Assembly: GCA_934548045.1 (NCBI GenBank) | Contig: CAKTEM010000029.1 | Span: 1-18,639, forward strand | Direction: 5' to 3' | Source: an uncultured Faecalibacterium sp. | GTDB taxonomy: Bacteria; Bacillota; Clostridia; Oscillospirales; Ruminococcaceae | DNA: 18,639 nt | In this document: positions 1 to 6,739 of the stretch, in pieces | How the letters are laid out: each line of letters opens with the position of its first letter | Numbering within the stretch: position 1 is the first letter of the stretch | Program-made: the position numbers and the translations under genes | The notes under the pieces: generated by a model | Seen by the model: the letters and a program-made list of their open reading frames with translations, nothing else | Told to the model about the DNA's origin: nothing | Databases searched by the model: none

Positions 1-1059
1 TACGCCACCCTGAGCCAGACCCCTTGCGGCCAGTACGTTCACGGCGAGAAGCAGGAGCTGACGGAAAATCAGAAGAAACGGCTGTTGTCCAGCACGTCCA
101 TTCATGAAGTCCACACGCTTCTGAAAACAGCCTTTTCGTATGCCGTTGACTGGGATCTGATCCACAAGTCGCCTACTCCCCGTGAAGCCCCCAAGATCAA
201 CACTGAAGAACGCACCATCTGGGATGAGCGCACCATGTTGGCGGCGCTACAGACCATCGAGAACCCCGCCCTGCATCTGGCTGTACACATGAGCATGATT
301 CTCTCGCTCCGTGAGGGTGAGATCCTCGGCTTGCAGCCGGGAGACCTCGACTTTGATGCAGCGGATGGACGGGGAACCATCTCGGTGAACAAAGCCATGC
401 AGCGTGCCGACAAGGTCGCCTTGTCCAAGATCGACCCTACCCAGATCTACCACACCTTCCCGGACAGACGGGAGGGGAGTAAGTCCTCGCTGATCCTCAA
501 GCGGACTAAGACCAAAAAGTCCAACCGCATCCTGTACATGACCAAGCCCTTGAAAGAGGAGCTTCTGGCATGGCTGGAAAAGATGAAGCAGGACGAGCAG
601 AACGCCCCGGAAAAGTACAGCAACTGCGGTCAGCTGTTCCGCTTACCAGACGGCTTACCCATTGCCCCGGACGTTCTGACCAAGTGGTACCGTATGTGGC
701 GGGCAGAGCACCCGGAGTTTGAGAAGATCGTGTTCCACGGTCTGCGCCATTCCAGTGCCACCTACCAGCTGCTGCAATCTGGCGGCGACTTCAAATCGGT
801 GCAGGGCAACACCGGCCACGCAACTGCTGCCGTCCTAATGGACACCTATGCTCACACGCAGGACAAGCCCCGCTTGGAGCTGACGGAGAAGATCGAAGCT
901 GACTTCTATTCGCAGGATGTAGCAGGCGCAAAGCCGCAGGGAAGCCCGGAAAACAAAATGCCGGTGGCAACAAAAATCACGGGTAAAATGATTCTTGAAG
1001 CCATCCGGCAGATGGACGCAGAGGAACGCCGCGAGCTGACGCGGGTGCTCTTCGCGTAA
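1..1059 (+). CDS. Tyrosine recombinase/integrase, 5' end outside window
   Basis: The reading frame is open from base 1, so this is the C-terminal part of a phage or conjugative-element integrase; the N-terminal arm-binding domain is mostly missing. The catalytic domain is recognisable. The first catalytic Arg is in SLREGEILGL, a Lys-rich beta-hairpin follows (KRTKTKKSNRIL), then the HGLRH box, a GH motif, and the nucleophile Tyr in DTYAH (codon at 847-849). Such enzymes cut and join attP and attB through a 3'-phosphotyrosine intermediate. A TTG at 85 could be read as a start, but the frame is coding upstream of it. The gene points at tRNA-Arg(ACG), whose 3' end lies about 155 bp downstream, the usual arrangement for an element integrated at a tRNA. 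The element body should lie to the left. The catalytic set looks intact, so the enzyme may be active. Confidence 0.92.
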   Translation, partial: YATLSQTPCGQYVHGEKQELTENQKKRLLSSTSIHEVHTLLKTAFSYAVDWDLIHKSPTPREAPKINTEERTIWDERTMLAALQTIENPALHLAVHMSMILSLREGEILGLQPGDLDFDAADGRGTISVNKAMQRADKVALSKIDPTQIYHTFPDRREGSKSSLILKRTKTKKSNRILYMTKPLKEELLAWLEKMKQDEQNAPEKYSNCGQLFRLPDGLPIAPDVLTKWYRMWRAEHPEFEKIVFHGLRHSSATYQLLQSGGDFKSVQGNTGHATAAVLMDTYAHTQDKPRLELTEKIEADFYSQDVAGAKPQGSPENKMPVATKITGKMILEAIRQMDAEERRELTRVLFA

Positions 1060-1071
1060 AATCTTCTTTTT

Positions 1072-1157
1072 TGTGCAGCGAAATACACGCTGTGCAAGCG
1101 ATGCAAAGAGTTCATGGCTTTTTTGTAAAGTGTGCAGGAGATGTGCAAAAGTGTGCA
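1072..1157 (+). repeat. Cluster of TGTGCA direct repeats, candidate integrase arm sites
   Basis: TGTGCA occurs five times in 86 bp, all in one orientation (1072, 1091, 1131, 1142, 1152), with a related ATGCAA at 1101. The repeats lie just after the integrase stop codon and before the tRNA terminator. Short direct repeats beside an int gene are typical arm-type binding sites for the N-terminal domain of tyrosine integrases. That role is inferred from position and repetition only. Confidence 0.5.
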
Positions 1158-1188
1158 GACTCTGCCAGAAAAACAAAAAAGCCATGAA
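1111..1188. repeat. 16-bp perfect inverted repeat at integration junction
   Basis: TTCATGGCTTTTTTGT at 1111-1126 is the exact reverse complement of 1173-1188. The right copy is part of the tRNA-Arg terminator (one stem arm plus its T-run read on the minus strand). The left copy has no local hairpin partner of its own. It could be a core-type integrase site or a relic of recombination at this junction. Confidence 0.5.
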
Positions 1189-1206
1189 ATCTTTCGATTT
1201 CACGGC
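1169..1206 (-). terminator. Rho-independent terminator of tRNA-Arg
   Basis: On the minus strand an 11-bp stem with one G-T pair (1181-1191 with 1196-1206; arms GCCGTGAAATC and GATTTCATGGC) and a short loop is followed by a T-run (1180-1175, continuing to 1169). It begins 7 bases past the tRNA CCA end. Confidence 0.85.
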
Positions 1207-1212
1207 ATTTTC

Positions 1213-1289
1213 TGGTGCGATGGAAGGGACTCGAACCCCCGGCCTACTGATTCGTAGTCAGTCACTCTATCCAGCTGAGCTACCAACGC
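1213..1289 (-). tRNA. tRNA-Arg(ACG), CCA encoded
   Basis: The minus strand folds as a cloverleaf: acceptor GCGTTGG/CCATCGC, D-arm GCTC/GAGT, anticodon stem ACTGA/TCAGT around loop CTACGAA (anticodon ACG), T-arm GGGGG/CCCTT with TTCGAGT, discriminator A, and encoded CCA at 1215-1213. It decodes CGN arginine codons; A34 is normally deaminated to inosine. The acceptor stem has one T-T mismatch (positions 4 and 69), and the T-stem carries two G-T pairs. The 3' half faces the integrase gene, as expected for an integration target. Confidence 0.92.
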
Positions 1290-1293
1290 ATAC

Positions 1294-1307
1294 GTTCCGT
1301 TCGGAAC
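1294..1307. repeat. 14-bp palindrome in the tRNA 5' leader
   Basis: GTTCCGTTCGGAAC is self-complementary and lies between the tRNA promoter and the mature tRNA 5' end. It would form a small hairpin in the precursor, next to the RNase P cleavage site. It could instead be a protein-binding palindrome; nothing decides between the two. Confidence 0.4.
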
Positions 1308-1314
1308 ATGACAT

Positions 1315-1343
1315 AGTTTATCACTCAGAGGCCGGTTTGTCAA
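1315..1343 (-). promoter_or_regulatory. Sigma-70 promoter of tRNA-Arg
   Basis: Minus strand: TTGACA (1343-1338), 17-bp spacer, TAAACT (1320-1315), about 26 bp before the mature tRNA. The perfect -35 and ideal spacing fit a stable-RNA promoter. Confidence 0.85.
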
Positions 1344-1449
1344 CTGTTTTTTCAAAATATTTTTGATTTTTCTCAAAAAGAACGTCTTTTCGTCTGAGTT
1401 TTCACAAATTTCTTTTGAGAAAGGCGGCATTTGCTCTTTTTGATGCTTC

Positions 1450-2325
1450 TCACTGCTCTGCCATCAGCTGTTTTGCGATGCGGACACCGGTCGGCGTTGC
1501 GGCAAGGCCGCCCTGTCCGGTCTCACGCAGGTCAGGGGAGAGGAGACTGCCGACACGGCCCATCGTGTCGATGACCTCATCGCAGGGGATGGCGTAATCC
1601 ACACCTGCCAGAGCCATATTCGCGCAGGAGACGGCGTTGACCGCGCCCACGACATTTCGCTTGACGCAGGGAACCTCGACCAGACCGGCCACCGGGTCGC
1701 AGACCAGACCCAGCAGATTTCCCAGAGCCATCGCCGCAGCGGAGGCACACTGCTCCGGCGAGCCTCCCTTGAGGTGGCAAAGTGCCGCCGCCGCCATTGC
1801 GCTGGCCGCGCCGACCTCGGCCTGACAGCCGCCCTCGGCACCGGCGAGGGTCGCACGGGCCGCAATGACCTGACCGAAGCCTGCGGCGACATACAGCGCG
1901 TCGCAGATGGCGTCTTCGTCGGCTTCACCGGCCCGTGCCAGCGGCAGAAGGACGGCCGGCAGAACACCGCAGCTGCCTGCGGTCGGGGCCGCAACGATCC
2001 GCTTCATGCAGGCATTACACTCCGCTGTTTTCAGAGCCTCAGCGGTCACTGCCGAGAGGTATCCGCCACCCAGCAGCTTACCTTCCTGATACGCCTGCTC
2101 GACCTTGGCTGCATCGCCGCCAGACAGTCCGCTCCGGCTCCGCTGGTTCGGGTCGTAATCCCGGCTGGTCGCCTGCATCACATGCCACAGGTGGCGCATC
2201 GACTCCCGGCTCCGCTCCTCGGTCAAGCGGCTTTCGGCCAGATCGCTCCGCAGGATGGCCTCGGACAGCGAAATATTCTGACTGCGCGCCGCAGCCAGCA
2301 TCTCTTCACAGGATAAAAATGACAT
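1450..2325 (-). CDS. sdaAA: L-serine dehydratase, iron-sulfur-dependent, alpha subunit
   Basis: Catalytic subunit of the two-chain [4Fe-4S] L-serine ammonia-lyase, which converts L-serine to pyruvate and ammonia. The 291-residue protein has the family core, including AAPTAGSCGVLPA and CDPVAGLVEVPC. Candidate cluster ligands are Cys167, Cys209 and Cys220; the 42- and 11-residue spacings match those known for this family, and Cys119 lies in the TAGSCG motif. The ATG at 2325 is preceded by GGAGG lying inside the end of sdaAB, whose stop is 3 bp upstream, so the two are translationally close and made as a pair. No convincing terminator was seen between its stop and the tRNA promoter. The enzyme is oxygen-sensitive, in keeping with an anaerobe. 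Confidence 0.95.
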   Translation of the reverse strand: MSFLSCEEMLAAARSQNISLSEAILRSDLAESRLTEERSRESMRHLWHVMQATSRDYDPNQRSRSGLSGGDAAKVEQAYQEGKLLGGGYLSAVTAEALKTAECNACMKRIVAAPTAGSCGVLPAVLLPLARAGEADEDAICDALYVAAGFGQVIAARATLAGAEGGCQAEVGAASAMAAAALCHLKGGSPEQCASAAAMALGNLLGLVCDPVAGLVEVPCVKRNVVGAVNAVSCANMALAGVDYAIPCDEVIDTMGRVGSLLSPDLRETGQGGLAATPTGVRIAKQLMAEQ

Positions 2326-2328
2326 CGC

Positions 2329-3012
2329 TCAATCCTCCGCGTTCTCTTCCGGCTCATCGACGTTCAGGCAGGTGACCTTCCGGATGCCTGGCATCTGCGC
2401 CATCTGCTGTTCCAGCACACGCGGAATATGGGAATCACATTCCAGCACCATTACGGCGTAACCGCCCGATGCCGCCCGGAACACCTGCATCGAGGCGATA
2501 TTGATCCGACGCTGTGCCAGCGACATGGTGACTTCGGCGATGCAGCCGGGTGTATCTTCATTATGAATAATCAGCGTATTGCTGTCGCCGCCAAAGTCGG
2601 CAGGCACACCGTCGATCTCGGTCACCCGGATGCGTCCACCGCCGACCGAAGCCGCCTGCATGGACAGCACCCGTCCGGCCTTACTTTTTAAAGTAAGAAC
2701 GGTGGTGTTGGGATGTGCGGAGCGCAGCTCGACCGGGTGAATGTTGAACTTCATGCCCTGCTCTTTTGCCAGCGCGAAGCTGTCCGGCAGGCGAGGGTCA
2801 TCCGGGCGAAGACCCAGCAGTCCGGCCACCAGCGCGCGGTCGGTACCGTGGCCTTTTCCGGTCGTCGCAAAGCTTCCATATAATCCAATATCTGCTTCCG
2901 CGGGAATATCTCCCAACAGTTTTTGTGCGGTATATCCGATTTTTGCCGCACCTGCGGTATGGCTGGACGAAGGGCCGATCATGACCGGCCCGAGAACGTC
3001 GAACAAGCGCAT
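2329..3012 (-). CDS. sdaAB: L-serine dehydratase, iron-sulfur-dependent, beta subunit
   Basis: Partner of the alpha subunit encoded immediately downstream. The N-terminal half carries the family signature MRLFDVLGPVMIGPSSSHTAG, which contributes to the serine site. The C-terminal part is an ACT domain, beginning around TLIIHNEDTPGCIAEV and running to the end, of the kind that binds amino acids in regulation. I start the gene at the ATG at 3012 (227 residues). It has AAAGGA about 10 bases upstream and begins exactly at the family's usual N-terminus. The in-frame ATG at 3042 has no Shine-Dalgarno and adds ten atypical residues. The gene diverges from tig across about 130 bp that hold promoters for both. 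Confidence 0.94.
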   Translation of the reverse strand: MRLFDVLGPVMIGPSSSHTAGAAKIGYTAQKLLGDIPAEADIGLYGSFATTGKGHGTDRALVAGLLGLRPDDPRLPDSFALAKEQGMKFNIHPVELRSAHPNTTVLTLKSKAGRVLSMQAASVGGGRIRVTEIDGVPADFGGDSNTLIIHNEDTPGCIAEVTMSLAQRRINIASMQVFRAASGGYAVMVLECDSHIPRVLEQQMAQMPGIRKVTCLNVDEPEENAED

Positions 3013-3055
3013 CCTCTGCACATCCTTTCGGGTTTTCCCCATTTTTATGGTTTTT

Positions 3056-3061
3056 ATTATA
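3056..3061 (-). promoter_or_regulatory. Probable -10 of the sdaAB-sdaAA operon
   Basis: TATAAT on the minus strand (3061-3056), 44 bp before the sdaAB start. No good -35 is seen at the proper distance; the hexamer there reads TAGCAC. It lies back to back with the tig promoter. Confidence 0.4.
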
Positions 3062-3079
3062 CCGCTTTTGGTCCACTTG

Positions 3080-3088
3080 TGCTATAAT
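3080..3088 (+). promoter_or_regulatory. Extended -10 promoter of tig
   Basis: TGCTATAAT at 3080-3088 is a full extended -10 element; the -35 region is poor, as extended -10 promoters tolerate. The leader would be about 50 nt and ends in GGAGGG (3130-3135), 8 bases before the tig ATG. Confidence 0.6.
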
Positions 3089-3143
3089 AACTTTACTAAT
3101 GTTTGAAATCGCCCTGTTCAGGGTATCACGGAGGGTAAATCCT

Positions 3144-4439
3144 ATGAAACTGGTAAGCGTGGAAACTCCCGAAAAGAGTGTCTGCAAGATGACCTTCAGC
3201 GCATCGGCTGAGGAACTGGAAACTGCATCCAATGCAGTGTACGAGCGCACCCGCGCTTCCTACACGATCCGGGGCTTTGCAAAGGGCGAGGCGGACCGCG
3301 CTCAGATCGAGGCGGACCGCGGCGAACATACCTTCTGGTATGACGCCATCAACGACCTGATGGACAAAGATGTTCCGGCTCTGTACGACGCCGCAATGGC
3401 AGAACACGGTTTCAAGGCTGTGGACGACCCGGTCTATGACCTCGTCAGCGTCAAGAAGGACGAGGGCTTTGTCGCGACGGCTACCACTGCTCTGCAGCCC
3501 GAGCTGAACCTGACCCAGACCACTGGTTTCAAGACCGAGTGCGTCACTCCGGCTGTCACCGATAAGGAGATCGACAATATTCTCGAGCGTCGTCGTCAAG
3601 CCGCCGCAGAGCTGGTGCCGCACAAGGGCCCTGCTGTCAAGGGCAACATCGTCCACATGGATTACGAGGGTTCCATCGACGGCAAGGTCTTCGCCGGCGG
3701 TTCCGCAAAGAACCAGACCCTGCAGCTTGGCAGCGGCCGGATGATCCCCGGTTTCGAGGACGGCATCCTCGGCCACAAGGGCGGCGAGAGCTTTGACATC
3801 AACGTGACCTTCCCGGCAAACTACCACGTCAAAGATCTGGCCGGAAAGCCTGCTGTTTTTAAAATCAACCTGATCGACGTCTGCGTCCGTCAGCTGCCTG
3901 CGCTGAACAGCGACTTCGCAAAGAAGATCGGCAAGGTCGACACGATGGACGAGTTCCGCGCACAGATCAAGCAGCAGCTCTACGACGGCAAGCATGCCAG
4001 CGCGATGAACCGCGCAAAGGATCAGATCCTGACCCAGCTCGCCAACGCCGCTGAGGGCGACCTGCCCAGCGTTCTCATCGAGACGACCTATCAGCAGGAG
4101 ATGGAGCGCGTTCAGCAGCAGCTCCAGATGCAGCGGATGAGCCTTGACCGTTATCTGAGCCAGATCCACCAGACCCGTGAGAGCTTCACCTCCGCCGTCC
4201 GCACCGCAGCCGAGAAGAACACGCGCGCACGGATGGCTCTGCTCCAGATCGCTCAGGCCGAGAATCTGGTTCCCACCGAAGAGGAAATCGACAAGAAGCT
4301 TCAGGAGCGTGCTGACCGCACCAAGAAGACTCTCGACGAGATCAAAGCCAACACCAACGTCGAGGCAATGCGCCGCAATGAGGGCATCCGCCGTGCCGCT
4401 GATTACGTCATTGAACATTCTACCATTGAAGAGAAGTAA
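3144..4439 (+). CDS. tig: Trigger factor, ribosome-associated chaperone/PPIase
   Basis: A 431-residue protein with the three trigger factor parts: N-terminal ribosome-binding domain (about 1-115), FKBP-type peptidyl-prolyl isomerase domain (about 167-246, from GNIVHMDYEGSIDG to KINLIDV, with IPGFEDGILG), and the long helical C-terminal substrate-binding domain. It normally sits at the ribosomal exit tunnel and shields nascent chains. The start at 3144 is chosen because GGAGGG is 8 bases upstream and the N-terminus begins at the family position; an upstream in-frame start at 3099 lacks this. The ribosome-docking signature, usually GFRxGxxP, reads GFAKGEAD at 44-51, so both the Arg and the Pro are replaced. 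The gene is monocistronic, with a terminator right after the stop. Confidence 0.93.
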   Translation: MKLVSVETPEKSVCKMTFSASAEELETASNAVYERTRASYTIRGFAKGEADRAQIEADRGEHTFWYDAINDLMDKDVPALYDAAMAEHGFKAVDDPVYDLVSVKKDEGFVATATTALQPELNLTQTTGFKTECVTPAVTDKEIDNILERRRQAAAELVPHKGPAVKGNIVHMDYEGSIDGKVFAGGSAKNQTLQLGSGRMIPGFEDGILGHKGGESFDINVTFPANYHVKDLAGKPAVFKINLIDVCVRQLPALNSDFAKKIGKVDTMDEFRAQIKQQLYDGKHASAMNRAKDQILTQLANAAEGDLPSVLIETTYQQEMERVQQQLQMQRMSLDRYLSQIHQTRESFTSAVRTAAEKNTRARMALLQIAQAENLVPTEEEIDKKLQERADRTKKTLDEIKANTNVEAMRRNEGIRRAADYVIEHSTIEEK

Positions 4440-4453
4440 GTCTTGAAATTATA

Positions 4454-4495
4454 AGAGCCTGCACCGTGGGGATTTCCCGGGTACAGGCTCTTTTT
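4454..4495 (+). terminator. Rho-independent terminator of tig, dispersed repeat type
   Basis: A 12-bp stem (4454-4465 with 4480-4491, one mismatch) is followed by TTTTT. The 36 bases at 4455-4490 match 12937-12972 at 33 of 36 positions, loop included. Confidence 0.9.
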
Positions 4496-4514
4496 GCATC
4501 ATTTTTCAAACAAA

Positions 4515-4546
4515 TCAGGTGAGAAGCTTGTCAGGTGAGAAGCTTG
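4515..4546. repeat. Perfect 16-bp tandem duplication at the TSUP gene end
   Basis: TCAGGTGAGAAGCTTG at 4515-4530 is repeated exactly at 4531-4546. The second copy holds the TSUP stop codon (TCA at 4531-4533 on the plus strand). Since 16 is not a multiple of three, the copies are in different frames. It looks like a recent slippage duplication. Confidence 0.9.
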
Positions 4547-5307
4547 AATCCCATAATGACGACGCCCAGCACGACGAGGACAACACCGGTAGCGCGGTTG
4601 AGTGTCCTTGCGTCTGCTTTATTGGCGAAGACCGCCGCAATTCTCGCCCAGATGAGGGTAAAGAGGACACAGAGGAACCAGACCGTCCAATTCGGTGCGC
4701 CGCCGATGGCGAAATGAGAGACGGCACCGGTCAGCGCGGTAAAGGTCATGATGAAGACGCTGGTACCGACGGCGGTCTTCAGCTCGTAGCCCAGAACGCT
4801 GGTCAGAATCAGGAGCATCATCATGCCGCCGCCCGCACCAATGAAGCCACAAATGAAGCCAATTATCACACCGCAGACAACGGACTGAATCGCGCGTTTC
4901 TTCGCGGAAACTCCCTGCATCGCCTCTTTAGTCGTCATGACCGGTTTGACGATAAACTTGATGCCCAACAGGAAGGTCATGAACACCGAGAAGCTTCCCA
5001 TCGTCGTGGAGGGAACCAAGCTTGCGATATAGCTGCCAACAACGGTGAACAGCAGGACACTTGCCATCATGATAAGGCCGTTCTTAATGTCGAGGTTCTT
5101 GTTTTTATGGTAAGTATAGGCGGACACTGCGCTGGCGAGAACATCGGACGAAAGTGCGATGCCGACCGCCATGTACGGGTCCATTCCGAGGAAGGTAATG
5201 AGCATCGGGCTGATGACGGCCGCCGCGCTCATACCGGCAAAACCGGTGCCAAGGCCGGCACCCATACCAGCAAAAAAGGTGACAAGGATCGTATAAAGTA
5301 TCTGCAT
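4531..5307 (-). CDS. TSUP (TauE/SafE) family membrane permease
   Basis: A 258-residue integral membrane protein made of two similar halves, as in the TauE/SafE family. The first half starts with a hydrophobic segment and GTGFAGMSAAAVISPML; the second contains GFICGFIGAGGGMMMLLIL, the matching Gly-rich repeat motif. About eight hydrophobic segments can be counted. Family members move sulfite, organosulfonates or other small anions, but the substrate cannot be read from sequence. The ATG at 5307 has AAGGAG upstream within the end of the MarR gene; only 1 bp separates the genes, so they are co-transcribed and the permease is presumably under MarR control. The stop lies in a tandem 16-bp duplication. 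Confidence 0.88.
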   Translation of the reverse strand: MQILYTILVTFFAGMGAGLGTGFAGMSAAAVISPMLITFLGMDPYMAVGIALSSDVLASAVSAYTYHKNKNLDIKNGLIMMASVLLFTVVGSYIASLVPSTTMGSFSVFMTFLLGIKFIVKPVMTTKEAMQGVSAKKRAIQSVVCGVIIGFICGFIGAGGGMMMLLILTSVLGYELKTAVGTSVFIMTFTALTGAVSHFAIGGAPNWTVWFLCVLFTLIWARIAAVFANKADARTLNRATGVVLVVLGVVIMGFKLLT

Positions 5308-5308
5308 T

Positions 5309-5743
5309 TTAACGTTCTCCTTCCAGCATCTGGTCGAGGTTCTGGTTTATCATGTCGATCGCCCGGAAAAACGCCTCCCGGGTCGGCTCGTCGATGTTTC
5401 CCAGAAGCTTTTCCGCAAATTCGCTCTGCAACGCCTGTCCGCGTGCGATGATGGGCTTTGCTTTTTCGGTACAGGTCAGATGCGTTTTCCGGCGGTCGCC
5501 TGCGACGGTTTTCCGGGTCAGATAGCCCTCCTGCACCAGTCGGTCCACGTTGACCGAGACAAGATTCGCCTTGATCTTGCGCACCTCTACGATGTCGCTG
5601 GCGGTCTTGTAATCGGGGTTGTTTGCGAGAAACAGCAGGATATCAAACGCCGTCTGCGGAATTTTCAATTCCTGACAGAGCGGCTTGCAGACCGCGCTGT
5701 ATGCCAGCGAAGTCTTCATGGCAAATTCCATACTTGGGTTCAA
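5309..5743 (-). CDS. MarR family transcriptional regulator
   Basis: A 144-residue winged-helix protein of MarR type: N-terminal dimerisation helix, a helix-turn-helix around ELKIPQTAFDILLFLANNP through DIVEVRKIKANLVSVNVDRL, and a wing with GYLTRKTVAGDRRKTHLT. The D-RR-KT stretch is the family's wing signature. The start is read as TTG at 5743, because AAGGAG sits 9 bases upstream; the next in-frame ATG (5731) is too far from it. It is first in an operon with the TSUP permease. Its promoter has a palindrome just after the -10, pointing to autorepression relieved by a small ligand, possibly the permease substrate. Confidence 0.88.
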   Translation of the reverse strand: MNPSMEFAMKTSLAYSAVCKPLCQELKIPQTAFDILLFLANNPDYKTASDIVEVRKIKANLVSVNVDRLVQEGYLTRKTVAGDRRKTHLTCTEKAKPIIARGQALQSEFAEKLLGNIDEPTREAFFRAIDMINQNLDQMLEGER

Positions 5744-5766
5744 ATCATTCCACTCCTTGTGAATTC

Positions 5767-5791
5767 CAAATTTGCATTGTTCAAATTTGAA
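5767..5791. promoter_or_regulatory. Palindromic operator of the marR-TSUP operon
   Basis: TTCAAATTTGAA (5780-5791) is a perfect 12-bp palindrome. A second palindromic core CAAATTTG lies at 5767-5774, its centre 15 bp away. Both are just downstream of the -10, over the likely transcription start and early leader. Binding by the encoded MarR protein is inferred from position and symmetry. Confidence 0.6.
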
Positions 5792-5794
5792 GTA

Positions 5795-5823
5795 ATTTTA
5801 GCACAACGCTTTTCCTCTGTCAA
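5795..5823 (-). promoter_or_regulatory. Sigma-70 promoter of the marR-TSUP operon
   Basis: Minus strand: TTGACA (5823-5818), 17-bp spacer, TAAAAT (5800-5795). Strong consensus with the operator immediately downstream. Confidence 0.85.
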
Positions 5824-5847
5824 GCGTGTTCTTTCCCGTGGTTTTAT

Positions 5848-5876
5848 TTGTACCTCAGCCGGGAATGTGATATACT
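5848..5876 (+). promoter_or_regulatory. Extended -10 promoter of the MYG1/GIY-YIG operon
   Basis: TTGTAC (5848-5853), 17-bp spacer, TATACT (5871-5876) preceded by TGA, an extended -10. The leader to the ATG at 5910 is about 27 nt. Confidence 0.6.
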
Positions 5877-5909
5877 GAACCCACACACATTAGAACGAGG
5901 TAATGACCC

Positions 5910-6737
5910 ATGAAAATTCCAGCAAATGGCTTTACGCACGCAGGCAAATTCCACGCAGACGACGTGTTTGCAACCGCACTGCTCCAAATTCTCCGCCCGG
6001 ATATCAAGATCACGCGCGGCTTTGTCGTGCCGGACGATTTTGACGGCATCGTATATGACATTGGTTTCGGCATGTTCGACCACCATCAGGAGCCCCGTGA
6101 ATACCGCGCGAACGGCGTTCCGTACGCCGCGTTCGGCCTGCTGTGGCGCGTGCTTGGCCCGGGCCTTGTCGGCGAGCGTCAGGCCCGGCTCATCGACGAG
6201 AACTTCATCCAGCCCCTCGACCTGAACGACAACACCGGCGAGCAGAACAGCTTGTGCGACGCCATCGGCTTCTTCAACCCGGTGTGGGATTCCAAGGAAG
6301 ATCAGGACACCTGTTTCTTCAAGGCGGTCGCCGTCGCAAAGCAGATCCTCGAGAACCAGATCGAGAGTGCGAACGCCGTCAACCGCGCCGACGAAAAAGT
6401 CCAGCAGGCGTACAAGAATTCCCGTGACGGCATCGTTGTGCTGCCCTGCTATCTGCCGTGGAAAAACGGCCTGTACAAGACCGACGCGCTTTTTGTCGTC
6501 TATCCCAGCCAGCGCGGCGGCTGGAGTGCGCAGTGCGTCACCGACCACAAGACCAAAAAGCCCAAGCTGCCGTTCCCTCAGTCGTGGGCCGGCCAGCCGC
6601 AGGAAGTCATCGAGCAGAAGAGCGGCATCGAGGGCATCAGCTTCTGTCATGCAAGCCGGTTCCTCATCACCGCAAAGGACAAGGAAACGGCACTTGCCGC
6701 CTGCCGTCAGGTCCTGAAAAATAACGGGAGGCTGTAA
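5910..6737 (+). CDS. MYG1/UPF0160 family protein, DHH-like metal-dependent hydrolase
   Basis: A 275-residue protein recognisable as the MYG1 family: N-terminal THAGKFHADDVFATALL, then YDIGFGMFDHHQ (Asp57-His58-His59), and a downstream Asp-rich segment (LDLNDNTGEQN). These are the metal-binding motifs shared with the DHH phosphoesterase superfamily. Eukaryotic MYG1 is a 3'-5' RNA exonuclease; bacterial members are little studied, so a nuclease or phosphoesterase role is inferred. The start has GAGG upstream. Only 2 bp separate its stop from the next gene, a GIY-YIG/GNAT fusion, so the two are in one operon and may act on related nucleic-acid substrates. Confidence 0.85.
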   Translation: MKIPANGFTHAGKFHADDVFATALLQILRPDIKITRGFVVPDDFDGIVYDIGFGMFDHHQEPREYRANGVPYAAFGLLWRVLGPGLVGERQARLIDENFIQPLDLNDNTGEQNSLCDAIGFFNPVWDSKEDQDTCFFKAVAVAKQILENQIESANAVNRADEKVQQAYKNSRDGIVVLPCYLPWKNGLYKTDALFVVYPSQRGGWSAQCVTDHKTKKPKLPFPQSWAGQPQEVIEQKSGIEGISFCHASRFLITAKDKETALAACRQVLKNNGRL

Positions 6738-6739
6738 CC

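Noticed and set aside
1073..1430. Short open frames across the tRNA region (1073-1366 plus, 1200-1430 minus)
   Set aside because: Both are read through the tRNA-Arg gene and its terminator; the peptides are translations of a structural RNA.
1380..1449. Terminator for sdaAA
   Set aside because: A TGAGAA/TTCTCA pairing can be drawn, but the loop is long and no T-run follows, so it is not called.
3013..3042. Longer sdaAB start at 3042
   Set aside because: It has no Shine-Dalgarno and adds residues outside the family's usual N-terminus; the ATG at 3012 has AAAGGA upstream.
3126..4418. 430-residue open frame opposite tig, and similar long antisense frames opposite ilvE (8456-9739), the esterases (9768-11345) and the ATP-grasp gene (11462-12949)
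   Set aside because: All mirror strongly coding GC-rich genes whose codon bias keeps stop codons out of the complementary frame. None has a recognisable domain or a supported start.
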